Shown here: in pieces, positions 42,616 to 51,160 of the stretch | Position numbering within the stretch: the stretch's first letter is position 1 | How the letters are laid out: each line of letters starts with the position of its first letter | Assembly (NCBI RefSeq): GCF_000980815.1 | Contig: NZ_CP011311.1 | Span: forward strand, 496,001 to 560,000 | Reading direction: 5' to 3' | Length of the DNA stretch: 64,000 nucleotides | Source of the DNA: Corynebacterium camporealensis | GTDB taxonomy: Bacteria; Actinomycetota; Actinomycetes; Mycobacteriales; Mycobacteriaceae | The notes under the pieces: model-generated | Seen by the model: the letters and a program-made list of their open reading frames with translations, nothing else | Told to the model about the DNA's origin: nothing | Database searches by the model: none | Position numbers and translations under genes: made by a program

Positions 42616-43734
42616 TTAGTCGAATTCGATGATCTGGCGCAGGGCCAGGCCGTCTTCGAGGTTGTCCATTGCTTCGTTGATGTCTTCGAGCTTGATGTGG
42701 GAGGAAATCAGGCCTTCGGCATTGAGCTTTCCTTCGCGCCACAGCTGCTCGTAGCGTGGGATGTCTTCGGTAGGGATGGAAGAACCCAGGTAGCTACCGT
42801 GGACGCGGCGGGCCTCGCTGGTCATCGTGAGCGGGTCAATACCGGTGATAGAACCCGGTGCAGGCAGCCCCACGGTGACGGTCAGGCCGCCCGGGCCGGT
42901 GATCTTGTAGGCGGTCTCCAGGGCCTTCGGGTGACCGGCGGCCTCAACCACAGCGTTGAATCGCTTGCCGGATTCCTCAGCCTCCGGGGAGGTCATCACG
43001 GAAGTAGCGCCCAGCTCGAGTGCCTTGTCGAGCTTGTCCTGCTGCATATCGATGCCCACAATCTCCTTCACGCCCAGAGCCTTGGCGGTGATGATCGCGG
43101 ACATACCGACACCACCCAGGCCAACAACGGCAACGGAGTCTTCCGGACCCGGCTTGACCTCGTTGATGATTGCACCGCCACCGGTCAAAATCGCGCAGCC
43201 GAAGATAGCAGCGATATCGGCAGGAACATCCTTGCCCACCGGCACGACGGAAAGCTCAGAAACCACAGCGTGGGTAGCAAAGCCGGAGACACCAATGTGG
43301 TGCTGGATGGTCTCGCCTTCACGGGTGAGGTGGCGGGAACCGCTAATCAGCGAACCCTCGTTGTTGGACTTGGTGCCAACCTCACAGGGCATCTTGCCGT
43401 TGGTCTTACAACCATCGCACTCACCACAACGCGGCAGGAAGGTCATCACGACATTGTCGCCCTCCTTTACGCGGGTCACACCCGGGCCGACCTTTTCGAC
43501 GATGCCTGCTGCCTCATGGCCAAGCAGCATCGGCAGCGGACGCGGGCGGTTGTTGTTGACCACGGAAAGGTCAGAGTGGCAGAGACCAGCAGCGGTCATC
43601 TTGACCAGCAGCTCACCCTCGCCAGGGGCGGAAAGGTCGAGCTCGCTGATGCTGATCGGCTGAGATTCTGCGTAGGGGCGGGGTGCCGCTGCGCGTTCCA
43701 GGACTGCGCCGCGGATCTTGAGAGACTCAGACAT
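42616..43734 (-). CDS. Zinc-dependent alcohol dehydrogenase
   Basis: A 372-residue medium-chain dehydrogenase. Catalytic zinc ligands appear in GLCHSDLSVV and LGHEAAGIVE; the structural zinc site is CGECDGCKTNGKMPC; the NAD-binding fold is VAVVGLGGVGMSAIITA followed by GIDMQ (Asp favours NAD). The start at 43734 (MSES) is chosen by alignment with the paralogue at 63161, which begins MSEKSIKIRGAVLE in step. It could oxidise a hydroxyacid or alcohol in the pathway that ends in GabD. Two GTAATCTG copies lie upstream (43777-43784, 43805-43812). Confidence 0.87.
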   Translation of the reverse strand: MSESLKIRGAVLERAAAPRPYAESQPISISELDLSAPGEGELLVKMTAAGLCHSDLSVVNNNRPRPLPMLLGHEAAGIVEKVGPGVTRVKEGDNVVMTFLPRCGECDGCKTNGKMPCEVGTKSNNEGSLISGSRHLTREGETIQHHIGVSGFATHAVVSELSVVPVGKDVPADIAAIFGCAILTGGGAIINEVKPGPEDSVAVVGLGGVGMSAIITAKALGVKEIVGIDMQQDKLDKALELGATSVMTSPEAEESGKRFNAVVEAAGHPKALETAYKITGPGGLTVTVGLPAPGSITGIDPLTMTSEARRVHGSYLGSSIPTEDIPRYEQLWREGKLNAEGLISSHIKLEDINEAMDNLEDGLALRQIIEFD

Positions 43735-43901
43735 ATTCATTCCAATCTGTCGCAACGAAAAGCCCGGGGAGAGATGCAGATTACCCTCGTGCTTTAGTGC
43801 GTTTCAGATTACTCTTCACACATATATCCCACACCGCTTTGATATGTAGAAAAACACACCATATTACTTTCGGTATGTGCAGTCCTATGTAGACGCAGTG
43901 C

Positions 43902-45677
43902 TTAACGATGCCCCCGTCCCAACGCCCGCACCCTCAGCGCCATTTGGATATCCAAACTGCGCTGACCGGTATCCCAGCCCGGTCCCAGAAGCCGCGTGGC
44001 GCGCTCTAAACGCTGGCGCACCGTGTTGGTATGCACATACATCGCCTTCGCCGCCGCGGAGACTCGCTGGCCGGACAAAAAGTACTGGTAGAGCGTTTCT
44101 TCTAAGTCGGTATCGTGCTCGTCGTCGTAAGCCGACAACGCACCGACGGCACGCGTGGTCAACAAGTCCAAAGCCCGCGAATCCGACCCCAGAATCAACC
44201 CCAGTGCGCCCAAGGTTTCTTCCGAGACCACCTGGTTGCTCACCTTTAAAGACATCGCTGCGCGCAGGTACTCCATCGTCATATCGTGGGCTTCTTGTGC
44301 CGACGTAGTCGAGGACAACGCAACTGCCGATGCGTAGGCCGTTTCTTCTGGATCTAGAACGTCGCGCAGCGCATCCTTAATCGACGAACGCGGCTGGACG
44401 AGTGCACAGAAATGCTCATCGTGCTTCGTCAGCGCGACTTCACCGCGGACCAGCTTTTCCAACTTCGTCCGCGAGAGATTCCCAGAAGGCATGTAGAGGC
44501 CTACGAAGTACAAATCATCGGGCTCGTTGAGGTCAATGCGCGTCATCTGCTTCAAACGCGCCTTTTCCTGCTCACCGATAGTGCCAATGGCAGCCGCGTA
44601 GACGAGATCGTCGACTTTGCGGCTGGTGGCTGAGGTTAAGGCTTCATCGAAAAGCGCAATGGCACTAAATGCAGCCGAGGCGTAGTCAATCACGCGGGAT
44701 TCCACCTCATTGGCATCGCGCTCAATGTAGATAGTGCCCAGGTGACGGCCATTAAAGTCCACCGGCGTCGCACCCACGCTATCTACATCCAACCCGGCAG
44801 TGTCCAGCGCACGGCCCTCAAAATCAGCGCCAATAAAACGCTCCTGCGCGGAGTTCCACAACGCCACCGGCGATTCCAACTCAGTGGACAGCACATCGGC
44901 AAGCTTCTGAAAGGTCGGCTTGGCCGACAGCACCTGCAACAACGCCGTACCCGCATGATTTAGCCGGTGCAGGTCCGCCACGTTGCTTTCCAGATCTTCC
45001 TGCGCCGCCGTCAACGCCGCCACGGATTCCTGCTGTGCCTCAATCACCCGGGAGGTTTCCAACGCCACGGACGTCAGCGCCCCCAGCATCGTCAGCGCCG
45101 TGATGTCTTCGGTGGTGTAGTTGCGCGGATGCCTATCACCCACCAGCAGCGCACCGATGGTCTCACCGTTAATTTGTACCGGCGCACCCAAAATGCCATG
45201 GATGCCCTCTGCCTGGACGGCATGGTCCACGTAATCCACGTGAGTAACCTGCGGGTCTTGGGCATGGTCATACGTCCACGCCGGCTCATTAGTCGCAGCC
45301 ACCAAGCCGAGGACACCAGTACCCATCGGCATGCGAATCGTGCGGAATTCTTCAGTCACCACACCAGAGGTCGTCAACACATTGGTCTTGCCACTATCTG
45401 GGTCATTCAGGCTGATGTAGCCAATATCTGAGCCGAGCAAGGTGCGCGCATGCTTAACGATGTCCCGAAACACCTGCTGCGCCGGCTTATCCTTATTGAG
45501 CAACTGCGCAACTTCCAACAGCTGCATCGACATGATGCGCCACTTCTGATTAGAAGTAATCGCAGCCTCCAAAGACCGCAGAGCCGCAATCTCTTCAGCA
45601 TTCAACTGCGAGCGCAACGCATCCGGAATCCGGGATCCAGTGGTGAGATGCCGTAGGACATATCTCAGCAAAGACAT
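43902..45677 (-). CDS. GAF-domain transcriptional regulator with PucR-type HTH
   Basis: A 591-residue regulator. The N-terminal part has a helical region and a GAF domain (about 75-215: LLGSDIGYISLND, MGTGVLGLVA, GILGAPVQINGETIGALLVGDR). A central region continues to about 500, and the C-terminal PucR/CdaR-type HTH reads SAAAKAMYVHTNTVRQRLERATRLLG near residue 560. It is homologous in layout to the regulator at 52927-54831. Position between the YkvI-like transporter and the alcohol dehydrogenase suggests it controls this catabolic block in response to a small molecule bound by GAF. Confidence 0.82.
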   Translation of the reverse strand: MSLLRYVLRHLTTGSRIPDALRSQLNAEEIAALRSLEAAITSNQKWRIMSMQLLEVAQLLNKDKPAQQVFRDIVKHARTLLGSDIGYISLNDPDSGKTNVLTTSGVVTEEFRTIRMPMGTGVLGLVAATNEPAWTYDHAQDPQVTHVDYVDHAVQAEGIHGILGAPVQINGETIGALLVGDRHPRNYTTEDITALTMLGALTSVALETSRVIEAQQESVAALTAAQEDLESNVADLHRLNHAGTALLQVLSAKPTFQKLADVLSTELESPVALWNSAQERFIGADFEGRALDTAGLDVDSVGATPVDFNGRHLGTIYIERDANEVESRVIDYASAAFSAIALFDEALTSATSRKVDDLVYAAAIGTIGEQEKARLKQMTRIDLNEPDDLYFVGLYMPSGNLSRTKLEKLVRGEVALTKHDEHFCALVQPRSSIKDALRDVLDPEETAYASAVALSSTTSAQEAHDMTMEYLRAAMSLKVSNQVVSEETLGALGLILGSDSRALDLLTTRAVGALSAYDDEHDTDLEETLYQYFLSGQRVSAAAKAMYVHTNTVRQRLERATRLLGPGWDTGQRSLDIQMALRVRALGRGHR

Positions 45678-45700
45678 ATCAGCACGCCTTCTAAATCAAA

Positions 45701-45740
45701 CAAGGACCATCAGAGACAATATAGCCCCTCATGGTCCTTG
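45701..45740 (-). terminator. Terminator after the YkvI-like transporter gene
   Basis: CAAGGACCAT and ATGGTCCTTG are perfect 10-bp arms with a 20-nt loop. On the minus strand TTTGATTT follows. It separates the transporter from the regulator gene. Confidence 0.65.
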
Positions 45741-45752
45741 CATAGTGGTCAC

Positions 45753-47096
45753 TTACTCTTGAGAGCCAGTTGGTGTGGCTCGGTTCTTAGCGGCACGGGA
45801 TCCCTTCGGGGTCGTTGCCTGCTTACCAGTGATAAGCGCATGGAACTTACCGATCTGGACTTGGGCGTCGGGGTCATCCGTATCGACCTCAGCCATGATT
45901 TCGGTGATGAAGGAGGACTCCGGAATCGAGGAGTTGCGTGCAATGGCAACCAGTTCGCGGGTTTCCTCTTCGGTCAGAGAATCCTTATCCTCGAAGCGCT
46001 TGCGCAGCAGCTCGCGTGCACGGCGACGCAGCTCGGACTCGCTCTCCAACTTCTTGCGATTCTTGATCCACGCAAAAGCGATGATGAACATGATCGCGAT
46101 ACCCATGTAGCCCAGGAATGGGTAGACCCAGTCAACGAGGTTGCTGAAGCCGATGAAGGACAGAACGAAGCCAATCAGCACGGAGATGACGTAGACCTTG
46201 TAGAAGTTCTCCGGCTTCTTACGGGTCAGGCGCTTGGCAAAGGCGTAGAACATACCAATCGCGGTGTTGTAGATCATGCCGTAGATGGCAATCGCCATCA
46301 GCACGCCTAAGTTCGGATGAATCTGGGAGATCATCTCCAGGGTTGGCATTTCTGCTTCGGTAACTGGACCAATGGAGATGTACAGGCCGCCGACCAGTAC
46401 AGCCAGCAGGAACAGGAAGCACAGGCCGCCCATGACGCCGCCCAGGCCAACTTCACGAGTATCGAGGAAGTTACCGCCAATAACGATGGTCATGGATACC
46501 ACCACGATGACGTTGAGGCCGACGTTGTTAATCGCAGAGACCCACCAGTTGGGCAGCGTGGTTGGGATGTCTTGTGCCTGCTGGTTCAGGGTTGCCCAGT
46601 CCGGGGAAGCGGTGAACACGGTGTACAGGGTGCCGATGGTCAGCAAGACAATGATGAACGGGGTAATAGCACCAATAGCGATGGTGACCTTATCCACATC
46701 CAACAGGCCAGTAAGCAGGGTGAGAACCAGCATCAGGCCGGCACCAATCCAGACTGGCCAGCCCCACTGCTGGTTTAGGTTGGTACCTGCACCAGCGAAC
46801 ATGGCGAAACCAATACAGAACAAACAGATAAGCGTGGAGATATCCAGCAGCTTCGACACGATAGGGGTAGAGACGGCATCGAAGACCGTGGTGTGCTCTT
46901 TAGCGCGGTGGTAAGAGCCGAGCTGCAGAATCGTGATACCGGAAATCATCATGGCCAGGGCGGTGACAACCGCACCGACGATGCCCATGTTGCCGAAGGC
47001 CACGAAGTACTGCAGTGCTTCGCGACCAGACGCGAAGCTGGCACCCGCGAGCACGCCAATAAAGGCCATCGCGATACCAAATGAACGTTTAAGCAT
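45753..47096 (-). CDS. YkvI-like membrane transporter
   Basis: A 447-residue protein with about 10-11 hydrophobic segments of the LeuT-like amino acid transporter fold. The start MLKRSFGIAMAFIGVLAGASFASGREALQYF, with unwound-helix glycines, is characteristic of the YkvI group. The cytoplasmic C-terminal 110 residues are charged and helical. The block around it (gabT, monooxygenase, esterase) suggests uptake of an amino acid-like or keto compound. No ribosome site is obvious at the ATG. It lies 88 bp after the esterase gene with a strong terminator in between. Confidence 0.72.
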   Translation of the reverse strand: MLKRSFGIAMAFIGVLAGASFASGREALQYFVAFGNMGIVGAVVTALAMMISGITILQLGSYHRAKEHTTVFDAVSTPIVSKLLDISTLICLFCIGFAMFAGAGTNLNQQWGWPVWIGAGLMLVLTLLTGLLDVDKVTIAIGAITPFIIVLLTIGTLYTVFTASPDWATLNQQAQDIPTTLPNWWVSAINNVGLNVIVVVSMTIVIGGNFLDTREVGLGGVMGGLCFLFLLAVLVGGLYISIGPVTEAEMPTLEMISQIHPNLGVLMAIAIYGMIYNTAIGMFYAFAKRLTRKKPENFYKVYVISVLIGFVLSFIGFSNLVDWVYPFLGYMGIAIMFIIAFAWIKNRKKLESESELRRRARELLRKRFEDKDSLTEEETRELVAIARNSSIPESSFITEIMAEVDTDDPDAQVQIGKFHALITGKQATTPKGSRAAKNRATPTGSQE

Positions 47097-47133
47097 TGTG
47101 GTGTCTTTCTAGGATGAGAAGGGAATAGGTATG

Positions 47134-47175
47134 AAAAAACTGGTCTTCACCGCAGCACCTGCGGCGAAGTCCAGT
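47134..47175 (-). terminator. Strong rho-independent terminator after the esterase gene
   Basis: On the minus strand ACTGGACTTCGCCGCAG (47175-47159) pairs with CTGCGGTGAAGACCAGT (47155-47139) around a 3-nt loop, with two mismatches, followed by a run of T. It ends the gabT-monooxygenase-esterase operon. Confidence 0.85.
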
Positions 47176-47184
47176 TAAGAGGGG

Positions 47185-48192
47185 TTAGAGGTCTTCTTCG
47201 CTCGAGCGGGCATGCTCGATGATGAACTTAGAAATGTTGCTCAATTCAGCTTCTCCACGCGCCATCACACCGGCAGAGGTAAACAAACCGTGGTGATAGC
47301 CGCGCAGGTGCTTGTAGATGACCTCGACACCGGCCTGGGCCAGCTTGGCAGCGTATTCGCCACCTTCGTCAGCAAGCGGGTCGTTGTCCATGGTCAACAC
47401 AATCGCAGGCGGGAGGTTCTCTGGCAGTTCAGCCAGCAGTGGGCTCAAGTCTGCGGTGCTGCGATCCTGGCCTTCTGGAAGGTAGGTGTCGATAAACCAG
47501 CGCATGGTATCGGCTACCAGCGGGAAACCTTCGGTGACTCGCTGGTAGGACGCACCCTTGCTCAGGCGCTCTTCGGTCAGGTCTACGACTGGGTAGATGA
47601 GGACCTGGGAGCTAATCGGTGCTACCGAATCGTCACCGGTGAACTCGTTGGCCAAGAAGGCCACCAGCTGACCGCCGGCGGAATCGCCGACCAAGCTGAT
47701 GTTGCTCACGTTCAAGCCATGCTCAGCGTTGCTGTCAGACAGCCAACGCAGTGCGTCACGGCAATCATCGTGCGCAGCCGGGTAGAGGTGCTCCGGGGCC
47801 AACCGGTAATCAACCGCTACGACAGGGAAACGAGTCTCCAGTGCGATTCGGCGAGCTGCCGAATGATGGGTTTCCAAGTTACCCATCAACCAGCCGCCAC
47901 CGTGGATGAAGAGCACGGCCGGAGTCTCATCGTTGCGATCCGACTCCGGACGCGGATCATAAAGACGCACTCGGAAATCTTTCACGTCGAAGTCCACGTG
48001 GCGCAGCGTCTCGCTTTCCTCCAGGCCATTGGCCGTGCAGGATTTCACGTACAGCTCGCGTACCTCGTCATAACCGTAGTTATGGAAGGCAACGGCACTA
48101 GCTTCGCGGAACCCGGAAAGTGCTTTCCAAGCGTCTGCGGTTACTGGACGGCCAGAGTACTCATCGTTCAAGGTGTGCATCTTTTGAGTCAT
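47185..48192 (-). CDS. Alpha/beta hydrolase, hormone-sensitive-lipase family esterase
   Basis: A 335-residue esterase with FIHGGGWLMGNL (oxyanion hole HGGG), VDYRLAPEHLYPAAHDDC, VGDSAGGQL (nucleophile Ser), TMDNDPLADEG (Asp) and HLRGYHHGL (His). It starts within the stop of the monooxygenase gene, so the two should act together: the monooxygenase makes an ester or lactone and this enzyme hydrolyses it. The intact copy of the broken gene at 38426-39421. A strong terminator follows. Confidence 0.87.
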   Translation of the reverse strand: MTQKMHTLNDEYSGRPVTADAWKALSGFREASAVAFHNYGYDEVRELYVKSCTANGLEESETLRHVDFDVKDFRVRLYDPRPESDRNDETPAVLFIHGGGWLMGNLETHHSAARRIALETRFPVVAVDYRLAPEHLYPAAHDDCRDALRWLSDSNAEHGLNVSNISLVGDSAGGQLVAFLANEFTGDDSVAPISSQVLIYPVVDLTEERLSKGASYQRVTEGFPLVADTMRWFIDTYLPEGQDRSTADLSPLLAELPENLPPAIVLTMDNDPLADEGGEYAAKLAQAGVEVIYKHLRGYHHGLFTSAGVMARGEAELSNISKFIIEHARSSEEDL

Positions 48193-49652
48193 TACTTCAC
48201 TCCGTAGTCTGCCAAATCAAGCTCGCGGGTCAGGTCCTGGTACTCAGCAACGTTGCCGGACCAGTTGTTAATAACCTTGCCATCTTCGTTCTTGTACCAG
48301 GAGGAGCAATCAGCGCTGAAGGCAGAGTTTTCGAGCTCTTCCTGCACGTGCTCGTTGAACTTCTCCAGCACCTCGGAGTCGACGTCCAGAGCGGTGTCTG
48401 GGTTGTCGCGCAGGTACTCGACAGCCTGGCGGATGTACTTGTCCTGCTCTTCCAGCATGGCCACCACGGAGTGGTGGTTCAGGTTGGTGTTCGGGCCGTA
48501 GAGCATGAAGAAGTTCGGGAAGCCATCGACAGCCATGCCCAGGTAAGCCTCTGGGGTATTACCCCAGCGCTCGCGCAGGTCCTGGCCGTTACGGCCGATG
48601 ATTGGCAGCTTGCCCTGGAATTCCTGAGCGTGGAAGCCGGTAGCAAAGATGATGACGTCAAACTCGTGCTCGACACCATCCTTGGTGCGGATACCCTTCT
48701 CGGTGAATTCCTCAATACCTTCGGTCTCCAGGGTGACGTTGTCACGGTTGAAGGTCAGGTAGAACTCATCGGAGCGCAGAATACGCTTACAACCGAAGGC
48801 GAAGTCCGGGGTGAGCTTTTCGATGAGCTCCGGATCCTCAACCTGGTTGCGCAGGTGAGCCATAGCCTGCTCGACGCCTTCTTCAGCAGCGTCAGTGCCC
48901 TGGCGGGTGCGCTCGAAGCCAGCCTCACGAACCTCGTGGATTTCCTCGCGGATCTTGCGGTAGGAATCCGGGTTGGACTTGAACTCTTCCTTCTCCTTCT
49001 CGGAGAAGATGATCTGGTCACGCGGCAGGATGTAGTTTGCGGAGCGCTGGAACACGGTCAGCTGCTCAGCGACCTTAGCTACCTCTGGCACCAGCTGGAC
49101 TGCGGAAGCAGCGTTACCGATGGTGGCAACCTTCTTGCCTGCCAGGTCTACGGAGTGATCCCAGGTTGCGGAGTGGAACTGCACGCCCTGGAACTTGTCG
49201 CGGCCCTTGAAGTTCGGGAACTTCGGGCGGGACAGCTGGCCCCATGCACCGACGAAGACGCGGCCGTAGAAGGTCTCACCCTGGTCGGTTTCAATCGCCC
49301 AGAGCTTGTCATCTTCAATCCACTCAGCATGGGTGATGCGGTGGTTGAGCTTGGTGTTGGAGTAGAGGTCGAACTCTTCTGCCATGTCCTTGAGGTAAGC
49401 CAGCATCTCGTCCTGGCCGGCGAACATGCGGGATACGCCGAGGTTCAGGAAGTAGGAGTAGCAGTAGATGAGTGCCTGGGTATCACACGCAGCACCCGGG
49501 TAGGTGTTGTCGCGCCAGACGCCGCCGACCTCATCGGCAGCTTCCAGGATGACGAAGTTGTCCAGGCCATCGCGGCGCAGCTGTGCGCCCATGCCCAGGC
49601 CGCCGTAGCCAGCGCCGAGGATGACTGCGTCGTAAATGTGCTTTTCGGTCAT
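48192..49652 (-). CDS. Baeyer-Villiger-type flavin monooxygenase
   Basis: A 486-residue FAD/NADPH enzyme. The FAD site is GAGYGGLGMGAQL near the N-terminus. The Baeyer-Villiger fingerprint FxGxxxHxxxW(D/P) is present as FQGVQFHSATWD, followed by the NADPH fold ATIGNAASAVQLV. A later ATGFHAQEFQG-type stretch fits the same family. It should insert oxygen next to a ketone carbonyl. ATG 49652 is chosen because GGAGGA lies 5 nt upstream. It overlaps the esterase start by one base and follows gabT. Confidence 0.87.
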   Translation of the reverse strand: MTEKHIYDAVILGAGYGGLGMGAQLRRDGLDNFVILEAADEVGGVWRDNTYPGAACDTQALIYCYSYFLNLGVSRMFAGQDEMLAYLKDMAEEFDLYSNTKLNHRITHAEWIEDDKLWAIETDQGETFYGRVFVGAWGQLSRPKFPNFKGRDKFQGVQFHSATWDHSVDLAGKKVATIGNAASAVQLVPEVAKVAEQLTVFQRSANYILPRDQIIFSEKEKEEFKSNPDSYRKIREEIHEVREAGFERTRQGTDAAEEGVEQAMAHLRNQVEDPELIEKLTPDFAFGCKRILRSDEFYLTFNRDNVTLETEGIEEFTEKGIRTKDGVEHEFDVIIFATGFHAQEFQGKLPIIGRNGQDLRERWGNTPEAYLGMAVDGFPNFFMLYGPNTNLNHHSVVAMLEEQDKYIRQAVEYLRDNPDTALDVDSEVLEKFNEHVQEELENSAFSADCSSWYKNEDGKVINNWSGNVAEYQDLTRELDLADYGVK

Positions 49653-49662
49653 AGTGTCCTCC

Positions 49663-49709
49663 AATTAGGGATAGTGGGGAGCCAAATAGGGATAGTGGGA
49701 AATAGGGAG
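49663..49709. repeat. Direct repeats AWATAGGGATAGTGGG between gabT and the monooxygenase gene
   Basis: AATTAGGGATAGTGGG (49663-49678) and AAATAGGGATAGTGGG (49684-49699) are 21 bp apart, two turns of the helix; a partial copy AAATAGGGAG (49700-49709) follows. They fill the whole 60-bp gap. Either an operator for internal control or a slippage duplication. Confidence 0.6.
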
Positions 49710-49712
49710 CGA

Positions 49713-51038
49713 TTAGTTCTCGCGGATAGCGGAAGCCAGTACGGAGAGGCCTTCGCGGAGCGTGGACTCGTTGATCACCAGCGGCGGCAGCAGGCGGATG
49801 ACGTTGCCATCCAGGCCACAGGTAAGAACAACGACGCCCTGCTGCTTACAAGAAGCAGCCACCTTGCCGGTCAGCTCAGCGTTCGGGGTGCCATCAGCGT
49901 TGACGAGCTCGAGTGCAATCATGGCGCCACGGCCACGGATCTCAGCTACGGTGTCGAGTTCGAGCAGCGGCTCGAGCTCTTCGCGGATGATGCCTTCGAT
50001 TTCCTGTGCGCGGGAGTTGAGGTCCTTGTCCTCCATCTCGGCGAAAGCAGCCAGGGAGGAAGCACACGCCACCGGGTTACCTGCGTAGGTGCCACCCAAG
50101 GAGCCTGGGCCAGGAGAATCCATGATTTCGGCGCGGCCGGTCACACCGGATACTGGCATACCGCCACCAAGGCCCTTCGCAGTGGTGATGAGGTCCGGGG
50201 TGATGCCCTCATGGTGGGAAGCGAACCACTTACCGGTACGGCACACGCCAGCCTGAATTTCGTCGACGACGAAGACAACGCCGTTGTCGTTGCACCACTT
50301 CTGCAGTGCCGGCAGGAAGCCTTCCGCCGGAACGACAAAGCCGCCCTCGCCCTGGATGGGCTCGATGACCACAGCTGCGAGATCGTCAGCGCCGACCTGC
50401 TGCTCGATGGCGCGGATGGTGCGCTGTGCAGCCTGCTCACCTGACAGACCATCACGCAGCGGGTAGGAACCCGGAACGCGGTAGATGTCAGATGCCAGGG
50501 TTCCGAAGCCAGCCTTGTAAGGCTTGTTCTTTGCAGTCATGGTCATGGTCAGGTTGGTACGACCATGGAATGCGGAATCGAAGACAACCACGCGGTTCTT
50601 GCCGGTGTGGTTACGAGCAATCTTCACAGCGTTCTCGATTGCTTCTGCACCGGTGGAAAACAGAACAGTCTTCTTCTCGTGATCGCCCGGGGTCAGCTCG
50701 TTGAGCTTTTCTGCTACCGCAACAAAGCCCTCGTAAGGAGCATTGAGGAAGCAGGTGTGGGTCAGGTGCTTGGCAGCCTCGCCAATAGCTTCAGCAACGC
50801 GCGGGTTGGAAGCGCCCACGGAGGTCACTGCAATACCGGAGGCGAAATCGATGAGCGAGTTGCCGTCGGCGTCGACCAGAACGCCGCCGTCGCCTTCGAC
50901 AATGTAGGCCGGAAGACCTGGGCCAAGCGCACGTGGCAGGGACTTCTCAGCCCGTTCCGCTAGCTTCTTGCTCTCCGGGCCGGGAATGGAAGAGTTAACC
51001 TTCCGCTCCTGGGGGAGGCGGTGAGAGATATCTTGCAT
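49713..51038 (-). CDS. gabT: 4-aminobutyrate aminotransferase
   Basis: A 441-residue class III PLP aminotransferase. It shows GGVLVDADGNSLIDFASGIAVTSVG, NAVKIARNHTGKNRVVVFDSAFHGRT, EPIQGEGGFVVPAEGFL, VDEIQAGVCRTGKWFA and the PLP lysine in ITTAKGLGGGMPVSGV. It transfers the amino group of GABA (or a similar omega-amino acid) to 2-oxoglutarate, giving succinic semialdehyde for GabD. ATG 51038 has AAAGGAG 5 nt upstream; the frame is open further but without support. First gene of the gabT-monooxygenase-esterase operon and divergent from a PucR regulator. Confidence 0.88.
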   Translation of the reverse strand: MQDISHRLPQERKVNSSIPGPESKKLAERAEKSLPRALGPGLPAYIVEGDGGVLVDADGNSLIDFASGIAVTSVGASNPRVAEAIGEAAKHLTHTCFLNAPYEGFVAVAEKLNELTPGDHEKKTVLFSTGAEAIENAVKIARNHTGKNRVVVFDSAFHGRTNLTMTMTAKNKPYKAGFGTLASDIYRVPGSYPLRDGLSGEQAAQRTIRAIEQQVGADDLAAVVIEPIQGEGGFVVPAEGFLPALQKWCNDNGVVFVVDEIQAGVCRTGKWFASHHEGITPDLITTAKGLGGGMPVSGVTGRAEIMDSPGPGSLGGTYAGNPVACASSLAAFAEMEDKDLNSRAQEIEGIIREELEPLLELDTVAEIRGRGAMIALELVNADGTPNAELTGKVAASCKQQGVVVLTCGLDGNVIRLLPPLVINESTLREGLSVLASAIREN

Positions 51039-51109
51039 GTCGCTCCTTTCGGGCTGGCTATGTGATGGAGTCAATTGTGGCCATTCTGTGTAAGCTACGG
51101 AACTAACAT

Positions 51110-51125
51110 TCTGGACAATTCCAGA
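51110..51125. promoter_or_regulatory. Inverted-repeat operator between gabT and its divergent PucR regulator
   Basis: TCTGGACAATTCCAGA has 6-bp arms around CAAT. It lies 36-51 bp before the regulator GTG and 72-87 bp before the gabT ATG. Divergent PucR regulators usually bind the shared promoter region, so this is the likely site. Confidence 0.45.
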
Positions 51126-51160
51126 GACGTTTTTGTACAGCTTGGATATAGGTGGCATAG

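Noticed and set aside
48120..50444. A 774-codon open frame on the plus strand
   Set aside because: It lies opposite the monooxygenase and gabT genes, which have full family motifs. The frame is open only because of the biased codon use of those genes.
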